A stretch of DNA of 64,000 nucleotides from a virus, in IMG/VR virus record IMGVR_UViG_3300046692_000091, positions 250,815-314,814 of that record, one strand, 5' to 3'. A model generated the notes under the pieces. It was not told the DNA's origin. It ran no database searches and saw nothing but the letters and a program-made list of their open reading frames with translations. A program made the translations under genes and the position numbers. Below, in pieces: positions 8,525-17,016 of the stretch (the first letter of the stretch is position 1; each line of letters starts with the position of its first letter).

Positions 8525-8554
8525 GAAAAAATCTCAGATCTATATTACTACTTT
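8525..8554 (+). promoter_or_regulatory. Early-type promoter of the shell gene (repeat copy 1)
   Basis: A 30-nt sequence found identically at 18750-18779. It contains TATATTAC (8541-8548), the motif I recall as the phiKZ early (virion RNAP) promoter element, behind a run of six A and AGATCT. The shell gene starts 72 bases after the motif. Exact duplication of only these 30 bases, with divergent flanks, supports a regulatory role. Confidence 0.7.
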
Positions 8555-8620
8555 GAATCTATCCAGCAATTGAATAGACTCTTCTTGATCAAGAAAACGA
8601 AATCGTAAAAGGAAAGCAAC

Positions 8621-10522
8621 ATGTCGGTAAATTCTAGCAAAACTGCAGCTCTGAACGTTCAGCCAACCATGGCTCCTGCTGCACCAGTAGTAACTCCACA
8701 ATCCCAACCTGCTCAGGTAACACAAACAATGCAACCAGCTCTCCCAGTTTCCAATGGTATCGGTGGTCTCAACCGTACCTTCAGCCGTTCCGGTCGTGCC
8801 GATGGCAATGATGCCCGCACCACCAAGGCTTTCGTAGCATTCAGCGAAGCACAGAAAGAAGCAATCGAACAGCAAGACCTGTCGGATACCTTCCACCTGT
8901 TCCGCTTCGACCGCACTGCTCACCAAGTAGCAATGGCGTCGATCCTGGTTCTGAAACTGGTTGATAACCGCGGTAAGCCAGCAATCCTGGTTAAAGCTCT
9001 GCCGATCGTCGATGCTTCCGCAATCGTCAAGCCGAAGACTTTCCAGATCGCTAACGGTTTCAGCACTTTCGACAAGTTCGAATCCAAGCCTGATTCCGGT
9101 GACATCTTCACTCCGCTGTACTGGGGTCGGATCGTTGCTCACGTTCGTCAAGTAACTGGTCACCCAGATGCTACCGTTTACAACGCTGGTCCACAGGACA
9201 TCCACGCTGAGTTCGACTTCGAAGACAAGATTGCCGTGCGCAACCTGTTGATCAAAGCAGTTAACTCGGTTGAAGACACCATGGCTCGCCTGAGTGATGA
9301 GCGTCCGTTCTCCCTGGCTACCGACATGCAATCCGCTGACGAAATCCTGGCGGCTACCATCGACTATACCGGTACTCCGGTTGAATCGAACACCGGTATC
9401 CCACAGCGTGCGGACATGGTCGTAAGCCTGCAGCGCCGTAAGAAGCACAGCAACCAACAGGTTCAGGAAAACGAGTACTACGATGCTGACTCTCAGCTGA
9501 ACTCGGTTTCGATGTTCGTCGATCTGGAATACTCGCCTCAGCAAGTACAACAAGTCTTCGGCATGCCAGCTGGTCCACTGCCACCTCCGTTCATGCCAGC
9601 TCTGGTAATCACGGCTGTTAAGCAAGCGAACTGGATCATGGCTAACACCCCAGAAATGTACTTCTTCGCTCTGGGTAACGCATACCGTGCAACCAACGGT
9701 CAAGGCTGGGCTAAACAGTTCCTGCCAACCATCGGTCGTATCAAAGATCCACGTGACATCGGTGCTGTTGGTTACCTGACTGCAAATGGTCTGAAAGTTG
9801 AGACCAAGTCCGAAACCTTCACCGAGCAAGACTTCGCTGGTCTGATGTTCTCCCAAGTTCAGCAGAACCCAGTCATCATGATCGACCTGAACCGCATGGG
9901 TGATAACTCGTTCATCGAAACCATGATCATCGATTCGATGGGTGGTCCAAACGAGCAAGCTGCTAAAGCTGGCCTGGTACGTATCTTCTGCAACCTGTAC
10001 GGTCGTGAGAACTTCACCTCGCTGTTCGATGTGAACAACGAATGGCTGTTCCGTCCATACGGCACCGACTTCCACCTGGGTTACTACCCAGATGAGAATG
10101 GCGAGCGTCGTGACCGTCGTGATCTGGATACCCTGTACGCACTGAACGCATGTGATGGTGTTGTTGCAGAGTTCATGGATTGGTACGCAGCTAAGTGCAA
10201 CCCTAACGTCCACGCTGAAGTTCGTCTGAAGAAGTCGGAACAGTACGACAAGCAATACCTGGGTAACGTAACTTACGCTGGCCGTGTTACTCGTGCCATC
10301 GTCAACCCGAAACTGATCGCTGCTATGGATGCTGCACAAGCGAAAGCTGGTATCGCAGTCACCATGGACAACATCGGTTCCGTGTTCGGTGGTCAGCGCT
10401 TCCAGGGTAACGTTGGTCTGGTTGGCATGAACGTTCAAGGCATTGCCTCGGTCGCTTCCTACATCCAGAACCAAAACGTCTACGCTCCGGCAGTAGGTGG
10501 CATGACTGGTCTGATGTACTAA
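8621..10522 (+). CDS. chmA: Putative phage nucleus shell protein (ChmA/PhuN-like)
   Basis: A 633-residue protein, close to the roughly 600-630 residues I recall for chimallins, which self-assemble into the proteinaceous shell around replicating phage DNA. It has a flexible low-complexity N terminus (about residues 1-50, Ala/Pro/Gln/Thr-rich), a large globular body and a Gly/Met-containing C-terminal tail; chimallins likewise have disordered ends used for tiling. It is unpaired in function with any enzyme motif. Context supports the call: an early-type promoter and strong AAGGAAAG site precede it, and the RNAP beta' N-terminal gene follows, as gp54-gp55 in phiKZ. Identity rests on size, layout and synteny, not a search. 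A major virion protein is the main alternative. Confidence 0.65.
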   Translation: MSVNSSKTAALNVQPTMAPAAPVVTPQSQPAQVTQTMQPALPVSNGIGGLNRTFSRSGRADGNDARTTKAFVAFSEAQKEAIEQQDLSDTFHLFRFDRTAHQVAMASILVLKLVDNRGKPAILVKALPIVDASAIVKPKTFQIANGFSTFDKFESKPDSGDIFTPLYWGRIVAHVRQVTGHPDATVYNAGPQDIHAEFDFEDKIAVRNLLIKAVNSVEDTMARLSDERPFSLATDMQSADEILAATIDYTGTPVESNTGIPQRADMVVSLQRRKKHSNQQVQENEYYDADSQLNSVSMFVDLEYSPQQVQQVFGMPAGPLPPPFMPALVITAVKQANWIMANTPEMYFFALGNAYRATNGQGWAKQFLPTIGRIKDPRDIGAVGYLTANGLKVETKSETFTEQDFAGLMFSQVQQNPVIMIDLNRMGDNSFIETMIIDSMGGPNEQAAKAGLVRIFCNLYGRENFTSLFDVNNEWLFRPYGTDFHLGYYPDENGERRDRRDLDTLYALNACDGVVAEFMDWYAAKCNPNVHAEVRLKKSEQYDKQYLGNVTYAGRVTRAIVNPKLIAAMDAAQAKAGIAVTMDNIGSVFGGQRFQGNVGLVGMNVQGIASVASYIQNQNVYAPAVGGMTGLMY

Positions 10523-10531
10523 GACCTGATT

Positions 10532-10635
10532 AACCAGTTGGTAAATTGGTGTATTGCCGAAGCGTCACGATAAAGAGCGGAGGGAAGTTTCGTGAACGAC
10601 AATACATCAGTCCAGGCTCCGTTGGTGGACTGGTT
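10532..10635 (+). ncRNA. Structured RNA 3' of the shell gene
   Basis: Three sets of complementary arms: outer AACCAGT (10532-10538) with ACTGGTT (10629-10635); TGTATTG (10550-10556) with CAATACA (10600-10606), extended inside by CGTCACGA with TCGTGaACG; and CAGTCCA (10608-10614) with TGGACTG (10626-10632), which overlaps the outer 3' arm and so competes with it. The long-hairpin loop contains GCGGAGGG. A terminator follows at 10654. It may be a 3' UTR element or a small RNA processed from the shell transcript. Confidence 0.5.
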
Positions 10636-10653
10636 GATAAGTTAGATAGGAAT

Positions 10654-10671
10654 GGCTCCCTTCGGGGAGCC
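10654..10671 (+). terminator. TTCG hairpin with downstream T tract
   Basis: GGCTCCC/GGGAGCC closes a TTCG loop, followed by CACTCTTATTTCTTTTTT. It ends the shell-gene transcript. Confidence 0.85.
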
Positions 10672-10711
10672 ACTCTTATTTCTTTTTTGTTAGTTTGTAT
10701 CGAGGTATGAA

Positions 10712-12232
10712 TTGGGTCTACATGCTGAAATTGTCGATCACGATCAACTATTAGCGAGTCAACGAGGAATCGTAAAGTTCGCTAACGATTACAATGCATC
10801 CAATACTGAGTCGAAAGAAGAGTTCCAACGAGCTCTATATTCTCACTTCGATAACGTAGATGCCATTGAAGTATCGGCTAGTTGTGAATGTGGTCATATG
10901 GACGAGGCTTATGACCTCGGCGTTGTGTGCAGTAACTGTAGTACACCTGTAGTATCCACAGCAAGCCAACCGATTGTGCCATCCATGTGGATGCGTGCAC
11001 CAGAAGGCGTTCGATCGATGATCTCTCCGGAGTTATTGATCATGTTGCTGGGACACATGCAGGGCAAGGAGTTCAACTTCCTAGCGTACTTCATGGATAC
11101 GACGTATCAATTTGATGCTAATACCATTTCCTCTCGCGAAACAGATCGCAAGGTAAAGCGACTGCTGCAACAAAACATTCCACGGGGCTTGAACTATTTC
11201 ATCGACAACTTCGATGCGATCATTAAGTTCTGTATGGACTGCGGTATCATTGGTACTGGCAAACATGAGTTCTATGAATTCTTGGTGCAGAATAAGCATG
11301 CCTTGTTCCCAACAGCTATTCCGATTCCAACCAAACTCTGCTTCGTCGTAGAATCCACAACATCGGGTTCCTATATCGACAAGCCTATCGGTCCTGCGAT
11401 CGATGCTGCTCTCACAATGGGTGGTATCCAACATAGCCCGATTCCACTGAAACCAATCACAGTACAGAACCGTACTGCGAAAGCATTGTTACTCATGGCG
11501 ATGTTCCATGAGAACTATAACAAGCAGCGTATCGCACAGAAGCCTGGTCTGGTTCGTCGACACGTATTGGGTGGCCGTCTCAACTTCACCGCTCGGGCAG
11601 TAATTACATCGATCAGTGCACCGCACCGTTATGATGAACTTCACATCCCATGGGGCGTTGCATGTCAGCTGTTTAAATATCACATCTTGAACAAGCTCAA
11701 GCGTCAAGGCATGACTACAATGGAAGCCCTGGGTTTCCTGTATTCGAATGTGTTGCAGTATAACGATCGGTTGAATAGTGTCTTCCTGGAACTCATCGCA
11801 GAAGCGAAAGAGATTGGTCCAGCATCCACCTTCCACCGAAATCCAACTCTGCAGCGTGGTTCTACTCAGCAGTTCTTCATCACGAAAATCAAGACAGACT
11901 TGACCGATAACTCGATCTCGATGTCCGTGCTGTGTTTGAAAGCACCTAACGCCGACTTCGATGGCGATCAGCTCAACCTGACCCTGATGCCAGATAACTA
12001 TCTGACTGATGCTACGGAACGAATCGCTCCACACACGTGGGTATTATCGATTGATGATCCACACGAAATCTCTGGTAACCTGGAACTTCAAGGGCCAGTG
12101 GTAGAAACGATCGTGAACTATGCTCACGAAGATTATCTGGGTGCTCCTCCTGAAGCATACCGTCACTTGCTGGATGAGGAGTGGACTGAGTTCGTTCCAT
12201 TCAAGCAGGCCAAGTATGAATTCACTGGATAG
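10712..12232 (+). CDS. RNA polymerase beta'-like subunit, N-terminal part
   Basis: A 506-residue protein carrying the invariant catalytic motif NADFDGD (residues 413-419), whose three aspartates hold the active-site Mg in all multisubunit RNAPs, and an N-terminal zinc-binding set (C58, C60, C73, C76). It stops soon after the catalytic region; the rest of beta' is in a separate gene, probably 26269-28242. By synteny it corresponds to the phiKZ non-virion RNAP subunit next to the shell gene. The start is TTG 10712 with GAGGT upstream; the ATG at 10707 is out of frame and closes after a few codons, and the next in-frame ATG would cut into the zinc site. Confidence 0.9.
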   Translation: MGLHAEIVDHDQLLASQRGIVKFANDYNASNTESKEEFQRALYSHFDNVDAIEVSASCECGHMDEAYDLGVVCSNCSTPVVSTASQPIVPSMWMRAPEGVRSMISPELLIMLLGHMQGKEFNFLAYFMDTTYQFDANTISSRETDRKVKRLLQQNIPRGLNYFIDNFDAIIKFCMDCGIIGTGKHEFYEFLVQNKHALFPTAIPIPTKLCFVVESTTSGSYIDKPIGPAIDAALTMGGIQHSPIPLKPITVQNRTAKALLLMAMFHENYNKQRIAQKPGLVRRHVLGGRLNFTARAVITSISAPHRYDELHIPWGVACQLFKYHILNKLKRQGMTTMEALGFLYSNVLQYNDRLNSVFLELIAEAKEIGPASTFHRNPTLQRGSTQQFFITKIKTDLTDNSISMSVLCLKAPNADFDGDQLNLTLMPDNYLTDATERIAPHTWVLSIDDPHEISGNLELQGPVVETIVNYAHEDYLGAPPEAYRHLLDEEWTEFVPFKQAKYEFTG

Positions 12233-12452
12233 GCTTAACAAATATGAACCCTACACAACAGGGTACGTGGTATTAGGGGACCGATGGAGTAGATGGTGGG
12301 TACCTGCAATTATCCTTGGTCGTGTAAACGGTCATCGGAGAGTTGTGGATTACGACGGTAACCATTGGTTCATTGATGTCGAAGAGCAATTCAGTCTGAC
12401 CCAACCATGGCGTGGTAAGCGAACCAACTTATACTCCGTGAGCAAAATCTAA
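12216..12452 (+). CDS. Small unknown protein, SH3-like pattern
   Basis: 78 residues, overlapping the RNAP subunit gene by 17 bases, with AGG seven bases before the ATG. It is Trp/Tyr-rich (RWSRWWVPAIILGRVNGHRRVV) with an alternating strand pattern typical of a small beta-barrel. No family recognised. Its placement suggests co-translation with the RNAP subunit, but no role can be read. Confidence 0.65.
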   Translation: MNSLDRLNKYEPYTTGYVVLGDRWSRWWVPAIILGRVNGHRRVVDYDGNHWFIDVEEQFSLTQPWRGKRTNLYSVSKI

Positions 12453-12466
12453 AGAGGAACAGGCTT

Positions 12467-13075
12467 ATGATGCAGGCACATGGTGTCGACCTTTTGGACA
12501 TCTGTGCAGGTGGCCATTTGGATATGAATACCCAGTCTTGGCTGGGTGACAGATCTGATGCACTACGTGCAACAATCTCTACAACAGCTACAAACTTCTT
12601 TAACCAAGCAGCAACCCTGTACACCATGATCTCCACGAGCGATGCTGTACAAGCTCTGCGTAACCTCACGGTTAAGACAGAGAATGCATGGCAGTCTAAC
12701 GTAGTGACGTATCTGCAGACAATCGAGCAAGTGCAGTGCGCACCGCTAGTGATGCAGCGATACATCATGGCTCAACCAGATATTCGTCAGATGTATCTGA
12801 ATGGCGAAGTGTCTGGTTATGGCGAAAGCTATGAGAACCTGCATGGTGATGGAATTGCAGCGAAGCATTATGATTGGCGTCAAGTCATGAGTGGCATTGC
12901 TGTAGTAGAAGACGACAGTTGGCAGCATACCACGTATGTAGAAGATACTCGTGACGACACAGAACTGACTGTGTTCGAGAAGGTGGACATTCTCCGTACC
13001 TGGAACGTAGTGCAATCTGCGTTGAGTGCAGCTGAACAAGATCCAACTTCACCTGAAGGGTTGATGCTGGGTTAA
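12467..13075 (+). CDS. Unknown 202-residue protein
   Basis: The start at 12467 has AGAGGAACAGG upstream; a second ATG follows immediately. The protein is mainly helical (TNFFNQAATLYTMISTSDAV) with an acidic C-terminal region and no membrane segment or recognisable motif. It ends the unit that begins with the RNAP subunit; a strong terminator follows at 13087. Confidence 0.7.
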   Translation: MMQAHGVDLLDICAGGHLDMNTQSWLGDRSDALRATISTTATNFFNQAATLYTMISTSDAVQALRNLTVKTENAWQSNVVTYLQTIEQVQCAPLVMQRYIMAQPDIRQMYLNGEVSGYGESYENLHGDGIAAKHYDWRQVMSGIAVVEDDSWQHTTYVEDTRDDTELTVFEKVDILRTWNVVQSALSAAEQDPTSPEGLMLG

Positions 13076-13086
13076 ACAACATAATC

Positions 13087-13110
13087 GCCTATCCTTCGGG
13101 ATAGGCTTTT
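13087..13110 (+). terminator. TTCG intrinsic terminator
   Basis: GCCTATCC/GGATAGGC (8 bp) closes a TTCG loop, followed by TTTT. Confidence 0.85.
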
Positions 13111-13121
13111 GAGGGCTTCAT

Positions 13122-13403
13122 GTGGAACTGAAATATTCGAATCGGTTAGAACTGTTCGTGCATCAAACAGATGGTCGTCCAGTTAGTTTGGATCTGAGTA
13201 AGCTGGACCAACCAGGAAAAGCAAGTCTGCGGGATAGTGTTCGCACTTACCGTGTAGATGGATTGGAGCTGATCTGCGAACGCACTCGTGATGGCAATTG
13301 GCAACTCAGTGAAGCTATTAATAGCAAAGGCTTCATCTCTGATGTCCTTGTGGTTGCAGAAGACATGAAACTCCATGCGGCTATCCGAGGTACAGATGTT
13401 TAA
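13122..13403 (+). CDS. Small unknown protein (GTG start)
   Basis: 93 residues. GTG 13122 is preceded by GAGGG at good spacing; the nearby ATG at 13120 is out of frame and closes after three codons. The protein alternates strands and turns (VDGLELICERTRDGNWQL). It resembles in layout the two genes that follow, and the three may be diverged copies. Confidence 0.65.
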   Translation: MELKYSNRLELFVHQTDGRPVSLDLSKLDQPGKASLRDSVRTYRVDGLELICERTRDGNWQLSEAINSKGFISDVLVVAEDMKLHAAIRGTDV

Positions 13404-13791
13404 TCCAATTCGTCACCCGTACCAAATCGGTGTAGAAGACGGCGGTGGTTCCATTCACTGCAATCGCATGTATTCGCCCCCAGAGAAACTGGTACAGCTC
13501 CGTTATCATGAAACCTTCCAACACTGGGTACATGGCCCAGAAGGTCGCATTGTTCTCGCATTCATGGGCGATGCACCAGAACCAGTTTGCGCAATCAATG
13601 AAGTGATCACTATTAAAATACGTGATTACGTTATTGAATGTAAGAAGACTGCCCCTGCACAGTTCATGATTCTAAAGATCAAAGCTAGCAATGGTGCACT
13701 TTTCAATACGTTGCAATTGCATCACACTGACCCACTCGTTAAAATGATTCGCGCCTTCGTGACGGTACCTGTCACTGACATGTATAAATGA
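13396..13791 (+). CDS. Small unknown protein
   Basis: 131 residues from ATG 13396, chosen over an earlier in-frame ATG at 13375 because CGAGG lies six bases upstream. It overlaps the previous gene by eight bases. Its end (DPLVKMIRAFVTVPVTDMYK) parallels the end of the next product (SPIKEWIRVILELPVEKALR), which points to common ancestry. No known family. Confidence 0.65.
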   Translation: MFNPIRHPYQIGVEDGGGSIHCNRMYSPPEKLVQLRYHETFQHWVHGPEGRIVLAFMGDAPEPVCAINEVITIKIRDYVIECKKTAPAQFMILKIKASNGALFNTLQLHHTDPLVKMIRAFVTVPVTDMYK

Positions 13792-14285
13792 TCATTGAGA
13801 TCGACACGCATGGGCGTGAAACATATGTGATGCACAAAAACCCCGGTGCACTCTCAATCAAATTCGCTGATCAACAGGAAAGAAGAATGACTACTCCAAC
13901 CGCAGAACAAACCGTACCAACACCTGCCGCTAAACGGGGCCCTCGTTCTTTCGAAGGAGAAGTGTTCACTCTGGTCTACAATCCAGAAACCAGTCATTAC
14001 GACCTGGCGTTTGAAGGTAAGCAATTCCCGATTCGTTTCCAAGCTCCTGAGGCATTCGGTGCTTTGATCAACCCACTGGCCGCTGGCATGAAGCACAAGT
14101 CGGGCCGCCATACCTTCAAGCTGGAATTCGAAGAAGATCGTCTGTCGTTGATCACCAATGATGATAACGTAGATGCCGATACTGCGTTGACTCGTTCGGT
14201 AACAGTTCGATTCGATTCGCCAATCAAAGAGTGGATTCGTGTAATCCTGGAACTGCCTGTTGAAAAGGCACTGCGCGCCAAGTAA
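13788..14285 (+). CDS. Small unknown protein with two possible starts
   Basis: 165 residues from the ATGA overlap at 13788. A second, stronger ribosome site (AGGAAAGAAG) precedes an in-frame ATG at 13887, giving a 132-residue form starting MTTPTAEQ. Codons upstream of 13887 still look coding, so both forms may be made. The body is a beta-rich domain (FKLEFEEDRLSLITND). No family recognised. A terminator follows. Confidence 0.65.
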   Translation: MIIEIDTHGRETYVMHKNPGALSIKFADQQERRMTTPTAEQTVPTPAAKRGPRSFEGEVFTLVYNPETSHYDLAFEGKQFPIRFQAPEAFGALINPLAAGMKHKSGRHTFKLEFEEDRLSLITNDDNVDADTALTRSVTVRFDSPIKEWIRVILELPVEKALRAK

Positions 14286-14291
14286 TACATC

Positions 14292-14307
14292 GGGGACTTC
14301 GGTCCCC
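14292..14307 (+). terminator. TTCG hairpin terminator
   Basis: GGGGAC/GTCCCC closes a TTCG loop; a T-rich tract (TTGTTTTTTCTTT) follows. CTATG at 14335-14339 then precedes the next gene and may be its promoter element. Confidence 0.8.
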
Positions 14308-14365
14308 AACCCTTGTTTTTTCTTTCGGCTTACTCTATGACTCAATAAGAGAATAGGGTAATACC

Positions 14366-14773
14366 ATGGCCGAAAAATATATCCCCACGATGAGTATCAA
14401 AGGTTGGATTGATCACCCTGAAGATAAAGCTGACTATGTCATCTCTTGCTTCATGGAATCGAACTATTCGATGTCTGTACTCCATCGTGACCAAAACATT
14501 TCATTACAATATCTGTTGAAGGTCTATGCTAACCGGATGTTAGATCTGGAAACTAGATTGCAAGATGAACTTGATGCCAAACTGAAAGCATCGTTTAATG
14601 AGCAGTCTAATGCAAACGTAACGGTTGTGGAAGATCCAGAGAATCCTAACCAATACACGATCAACTTTACAGGTTATGTAGTGACCGCTGAGAAAACGTT
14701 CACTGTGGGTTGGATGGTACAATTCCAAGACTCACGTGTACTCAAAATTGCCAAACTGAATAACGGTGTTTAA
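14366..14773 (+). CDS. Unknown 135-residue protein
   Basis: The ATG at 14366 follows AGGGT. The central part is a long helix (VYANRMLDLETRLQDELDAKLKASF) and the C-terminal part a beta sheet-like region (YTINFTGYVVTAEKTFTVGW). The stop is immediately followed by the ATG of the next gene, so the two are coupled. No assigned function. Confidence 0.7.
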   Translation: MAEKYIPTMSIKGWIDHPEDKADYVISCFMESNYSMSVLHRDQNISLQYLLKVYANRMLDLETRLQDELDAKLKASFNEQSNANVTVVEDPENPNQYTINFTGYVVTAEKTFTVGWMVQFQDSRVLKIAKLNNGV

Positions 14774-15289
14774 ATGACTGATGCAGCTGTAGAACCAACC
14801 AGCCTGGAACAAGAAGAATCGCAAAACATGCGTATCCGTAATCTAGAGAAACGTATCCACCTGCTGGAAGAACGTCTCCTAGTAACCGATTCTGCACTGG
14901 AACGCGTTATCTCCCTGGTGCGTGAGAATGCCCAAGCCCAAGCGCGTAAGATGCTGGAAACTCTGTCCGGCGTATTCCATGGTCTGTCTGATCAACTGTC
15001 CGCTATCTCCGCTATCCCAACTGTTGAACAATACGGTGTGCAGCGTGTAGATGAAGGTACTCCGGGTAGTGTAATCGTTTCCCGTAAAGGGGATGTCTAC
15101 ACCTTCGCTAATAGCGACGCTCCAGAAGTCCTGATCAACCAAGGTACTGAAATCCTGGTAGATGTATTCAATCGCAAACAATGTCTCGCTGATGGGGATA
15201 CCGCTTGGTTTACCCTGTTCCTAGATAGCAAGGTGCCAAATGACGGAATTCCCGCAACCCCAGAAAGTGCAGACGAAGTCAGCGCGTGA
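14774..15289 (+). CDS. Unknown coiled-coil protein
   Basis: 171 residues. A clear coiled coil lies at about residues 18-60 (RIRNLEKRIHLLEERLL), followed by a helical linker and a C-terminal domain rich in beta strands (GSVIVSRKGDVYTFANSD). It probably oligomerises. The start abuts the stop of the previous gene, and the end overlaps the next gene by 50 bases. No family recognised. Confidence 0.7.
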   Translation: MTDAAVEPTSLEQEESQNMRIRNLEKRIHLLEERLLVTDSALERVISLVRENAQAQARKMLETLSGVFHGLSDQLSAISAIPTVEQYGVQRVDEGTPGSVIVSRKGDVYTFANSDAPEVLINQGTEILVDVFNRKQCLADGDTAWFTLFLDSKVPNDGIPATPESADEVSA

Positions 15290-15887
15290 TGAACGCATTG
15301 CACGGGAACTAGGGGAGCGTCCGAAAGAATACGCTTCTAAGATCCTGGACTTCGTGGATGAGCATCTACCGACTATTAATGAATCGGCATTTATTAAGCA
15401 AGTAGTTCCATTGCTTGAGAAGATCCTGGTTCCGGCTAACCGCAAGGCGTATCAACGTTTTGTGGTTGACCTGATGATGCCTCTCAAAGTCGTGGATGAC
15501 CATGACAAGACTAAAGTAGTACACGTCGTACCAGCTTTGTCTCGAACACCCCGCACTACGATCCCACAAGCGGATGGTGGCTTATCTGTGGGTGATGTCA
15601 TCCACAACATGAACCGTTACCGGGATCTGCATCGGATAGATCTGATTGATGATACAATGCGAGGTTTCTTGCAGCGTATTACAATCCTACCCGACACCAT
15701 CGACGATATTCTTTTACCTATCCACCGTATCTTACAGGTGTATGGCAGAGAACTCGATGTTACTGCAGATGCCAAAAACCCATTGGGTAAAGATGCACTT
15801 CCTCCGTCAGCGGATGTCAGGGGGGAGCTCGTCTCTACTCTGTCGCCACCATCCAGCTGTTTTACTGACGAAGAAGATGAAGACTGA
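15240..15887 (+). CDS. Unknown 215-residue protein
   Basis: It starts inside the preceding gene in another frame, with AAGGTG just upstream. Helical segments in the first half (EYASKILDFVDEHLPTINES) are followed by a Pro-rich and then strongly acidic end (CFTDEEDED). It overlaps the SbcD-like gene by 11 bases, so it may be co-translated with that nuclease. No catalytic motif is visible. Confidence 0.65.
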   Translation: MTEFPQPQKVQTKSARDERIARELGERPKEYASKILDFVDEHLPTINESAFIKQVVPLLEKILVPANRKAYQRFVVDLMMPLKVVDDHDKTKVVHVVPALSRTPRTTIPQADGGLSVGDVIHNMNRYRDLHRIDLIDDTMRGFLQRITILPDTIDDILLPIHRILQVYGRELDVTADAKNPLGKDALPPSADVRGELVSTLSPPSSCFTDEEDED

Positions 15888-17016
15888 TAGAACCAAAATG
15901 CCAGGCGTCTTTCGTTATCTAAGTTTAGGCGATGTCCATCTCGGGCATCGTTCTACTCCAGCTAGTATGATTATCCGTAACTTGGAACTTACCATTACGG
16001 ATGAACTATTAAAAGAAGTAGACATGTTGATCATTACAGGTGACCTGTTCGATCGACAGCTGAACAATGGTGATGAAGTCGTACACCAAATCAACCGTTG
16101 GATTACATTACTGATGCTGCGTTGTGCAGCGTACAAAGTAATGATCCGGATTGTTGAAGGTACACCAAGCCATGACCGTGAGCAATCACGATTCTTCACC
16201 GAACAACGTATCAACGCAAACATCGACGTTGATCTGCACTATACCAAGAATCTGTCCATCGAATACATCGAGAGATTAGATTCATATTTCCTTTATGTTC
16301 CCGATAAGCATAATCCGTCCACTGATGTGACACTGAAAGAAGTGAAGCAACAGATGGCTGAGCTAGGTATTGAGCAAGTTGACTTTGCAATCATGCATGG
16401 TGCTTTCTCTTATCAGCTCCCAGCTATCGTTCCTGAGCCGACTCACAACGAGGAAGAATACCTCAAGTTGGTTAAGCATCAGATCCTAATCGGCCATGTT
16501 CATTTAATGACCATCAACGAAAGGATTTTGGCAGCCGGTAGTTTTGATCGGATCTGTCACAATGACGAAATTGCTAAGGGGATGTTTAAAGTTACCGTTA
16601 AAGAAGACGGGACTTGGGAACGTGTGTTCATTGAAAACAGAGGGGCAAAGAAATACGTCACTCTAGAATGTCATGGCATGGATACCAAACAACTGAACTA
16701 TGCGATTAGAGAATTCATCAAGGATCTGCCAAAAGGATCTTCGGTGCGTTTACGTTGCAATCCGAATGACGTAGCCAATGGCGACATTGATACGTATCGG
16801 CGTGAATATGTTCAGTTGGATTGGCAAATCACAGTCGACAAAATAGAATCGAAAAAGAACTCGGTGGCTGAAACGTTCCAAGCCTTTGATATGGCTCAGT
16901 TCAAAGAAATCACTCGAGATTCTATCAAGGAACTCCTGGTACCCGCGTTGGCTAAGTTTGCTCCTGATGAAGCTGCCATCATGCGATGCCTGCAACGACT
17001 GGACGGCTTAGCCTAG
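15877..17016 (+). CDS. SbcD/Mre11-like metallophosphoesterase nuclease
   Basis: About 379 residues with the ordered metallophosphoesterase motifs of SbcD/Mre11/T4 gp47 nucleases: GDVH (18-21), GDLFDR (55-60), a variant GTPSHD (95-100) where the family has GNHD, MHG (173-175) and GHVH (206-209). These residues bind two metals for DNA end and hairpin cleavage. Its usual partner is an SbcC/Rad50 ATPase; none is in the window. I chose ATG 15877 (GAAGAAG upstream, overlapping the previous gene) over ATG 15898, which lacks a ribosome site. Likely used in phage DNA processing or recombination. Confidence 0.85.
   Translation: MKTDRTKMPGVFRYLSLGDVHLGHRSTPASMIIRNLELTITDELLKEVDMLIITGDLFDRQLNNGDEVVHQINRWITLLMLRCAAYKVMIRIVEGTPSHDREQSRFFTEQRINANIDVDLHYTKNLSIEYIERLDSYFLYVPDKHNPSTDVTLKEVKQQMAELGIEQVDFAIMHGAFSYQLPAIVPEPTHNEEEYLKLVKHQILIGHVHLMTINERILAAGSFDRICHNDEIAKGMFKVTVKEDGTWERVFIENRGAKKYVTLECHGMDTKQLNYAIREFIKDLPKGSSVRLRCNPNDVANGDIDTYRREYVQLDWQITVDKIESKKNSVAETFQAFDMAQFKEITRDSIKELLVPALAKFAPDEAAIMRCLQRLDGLA

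Noticed and set aside
8540-10474. 644-codon open frame on the minus strand opposite the shell gene
   Set aside because: Its translation is His/Cys/Val-rich with no domain and it mirrors the shell gene. Antisense frames stay open because the sense codons avoid TTA, CTA and TCA.
10550-10606. Possible tRNA or tRNA-like element 3' of the shell gene
   Set aside because: The 7-bp terminal stem encloses only 43 bases and folds as one long hairpin, not a cloverleaf.
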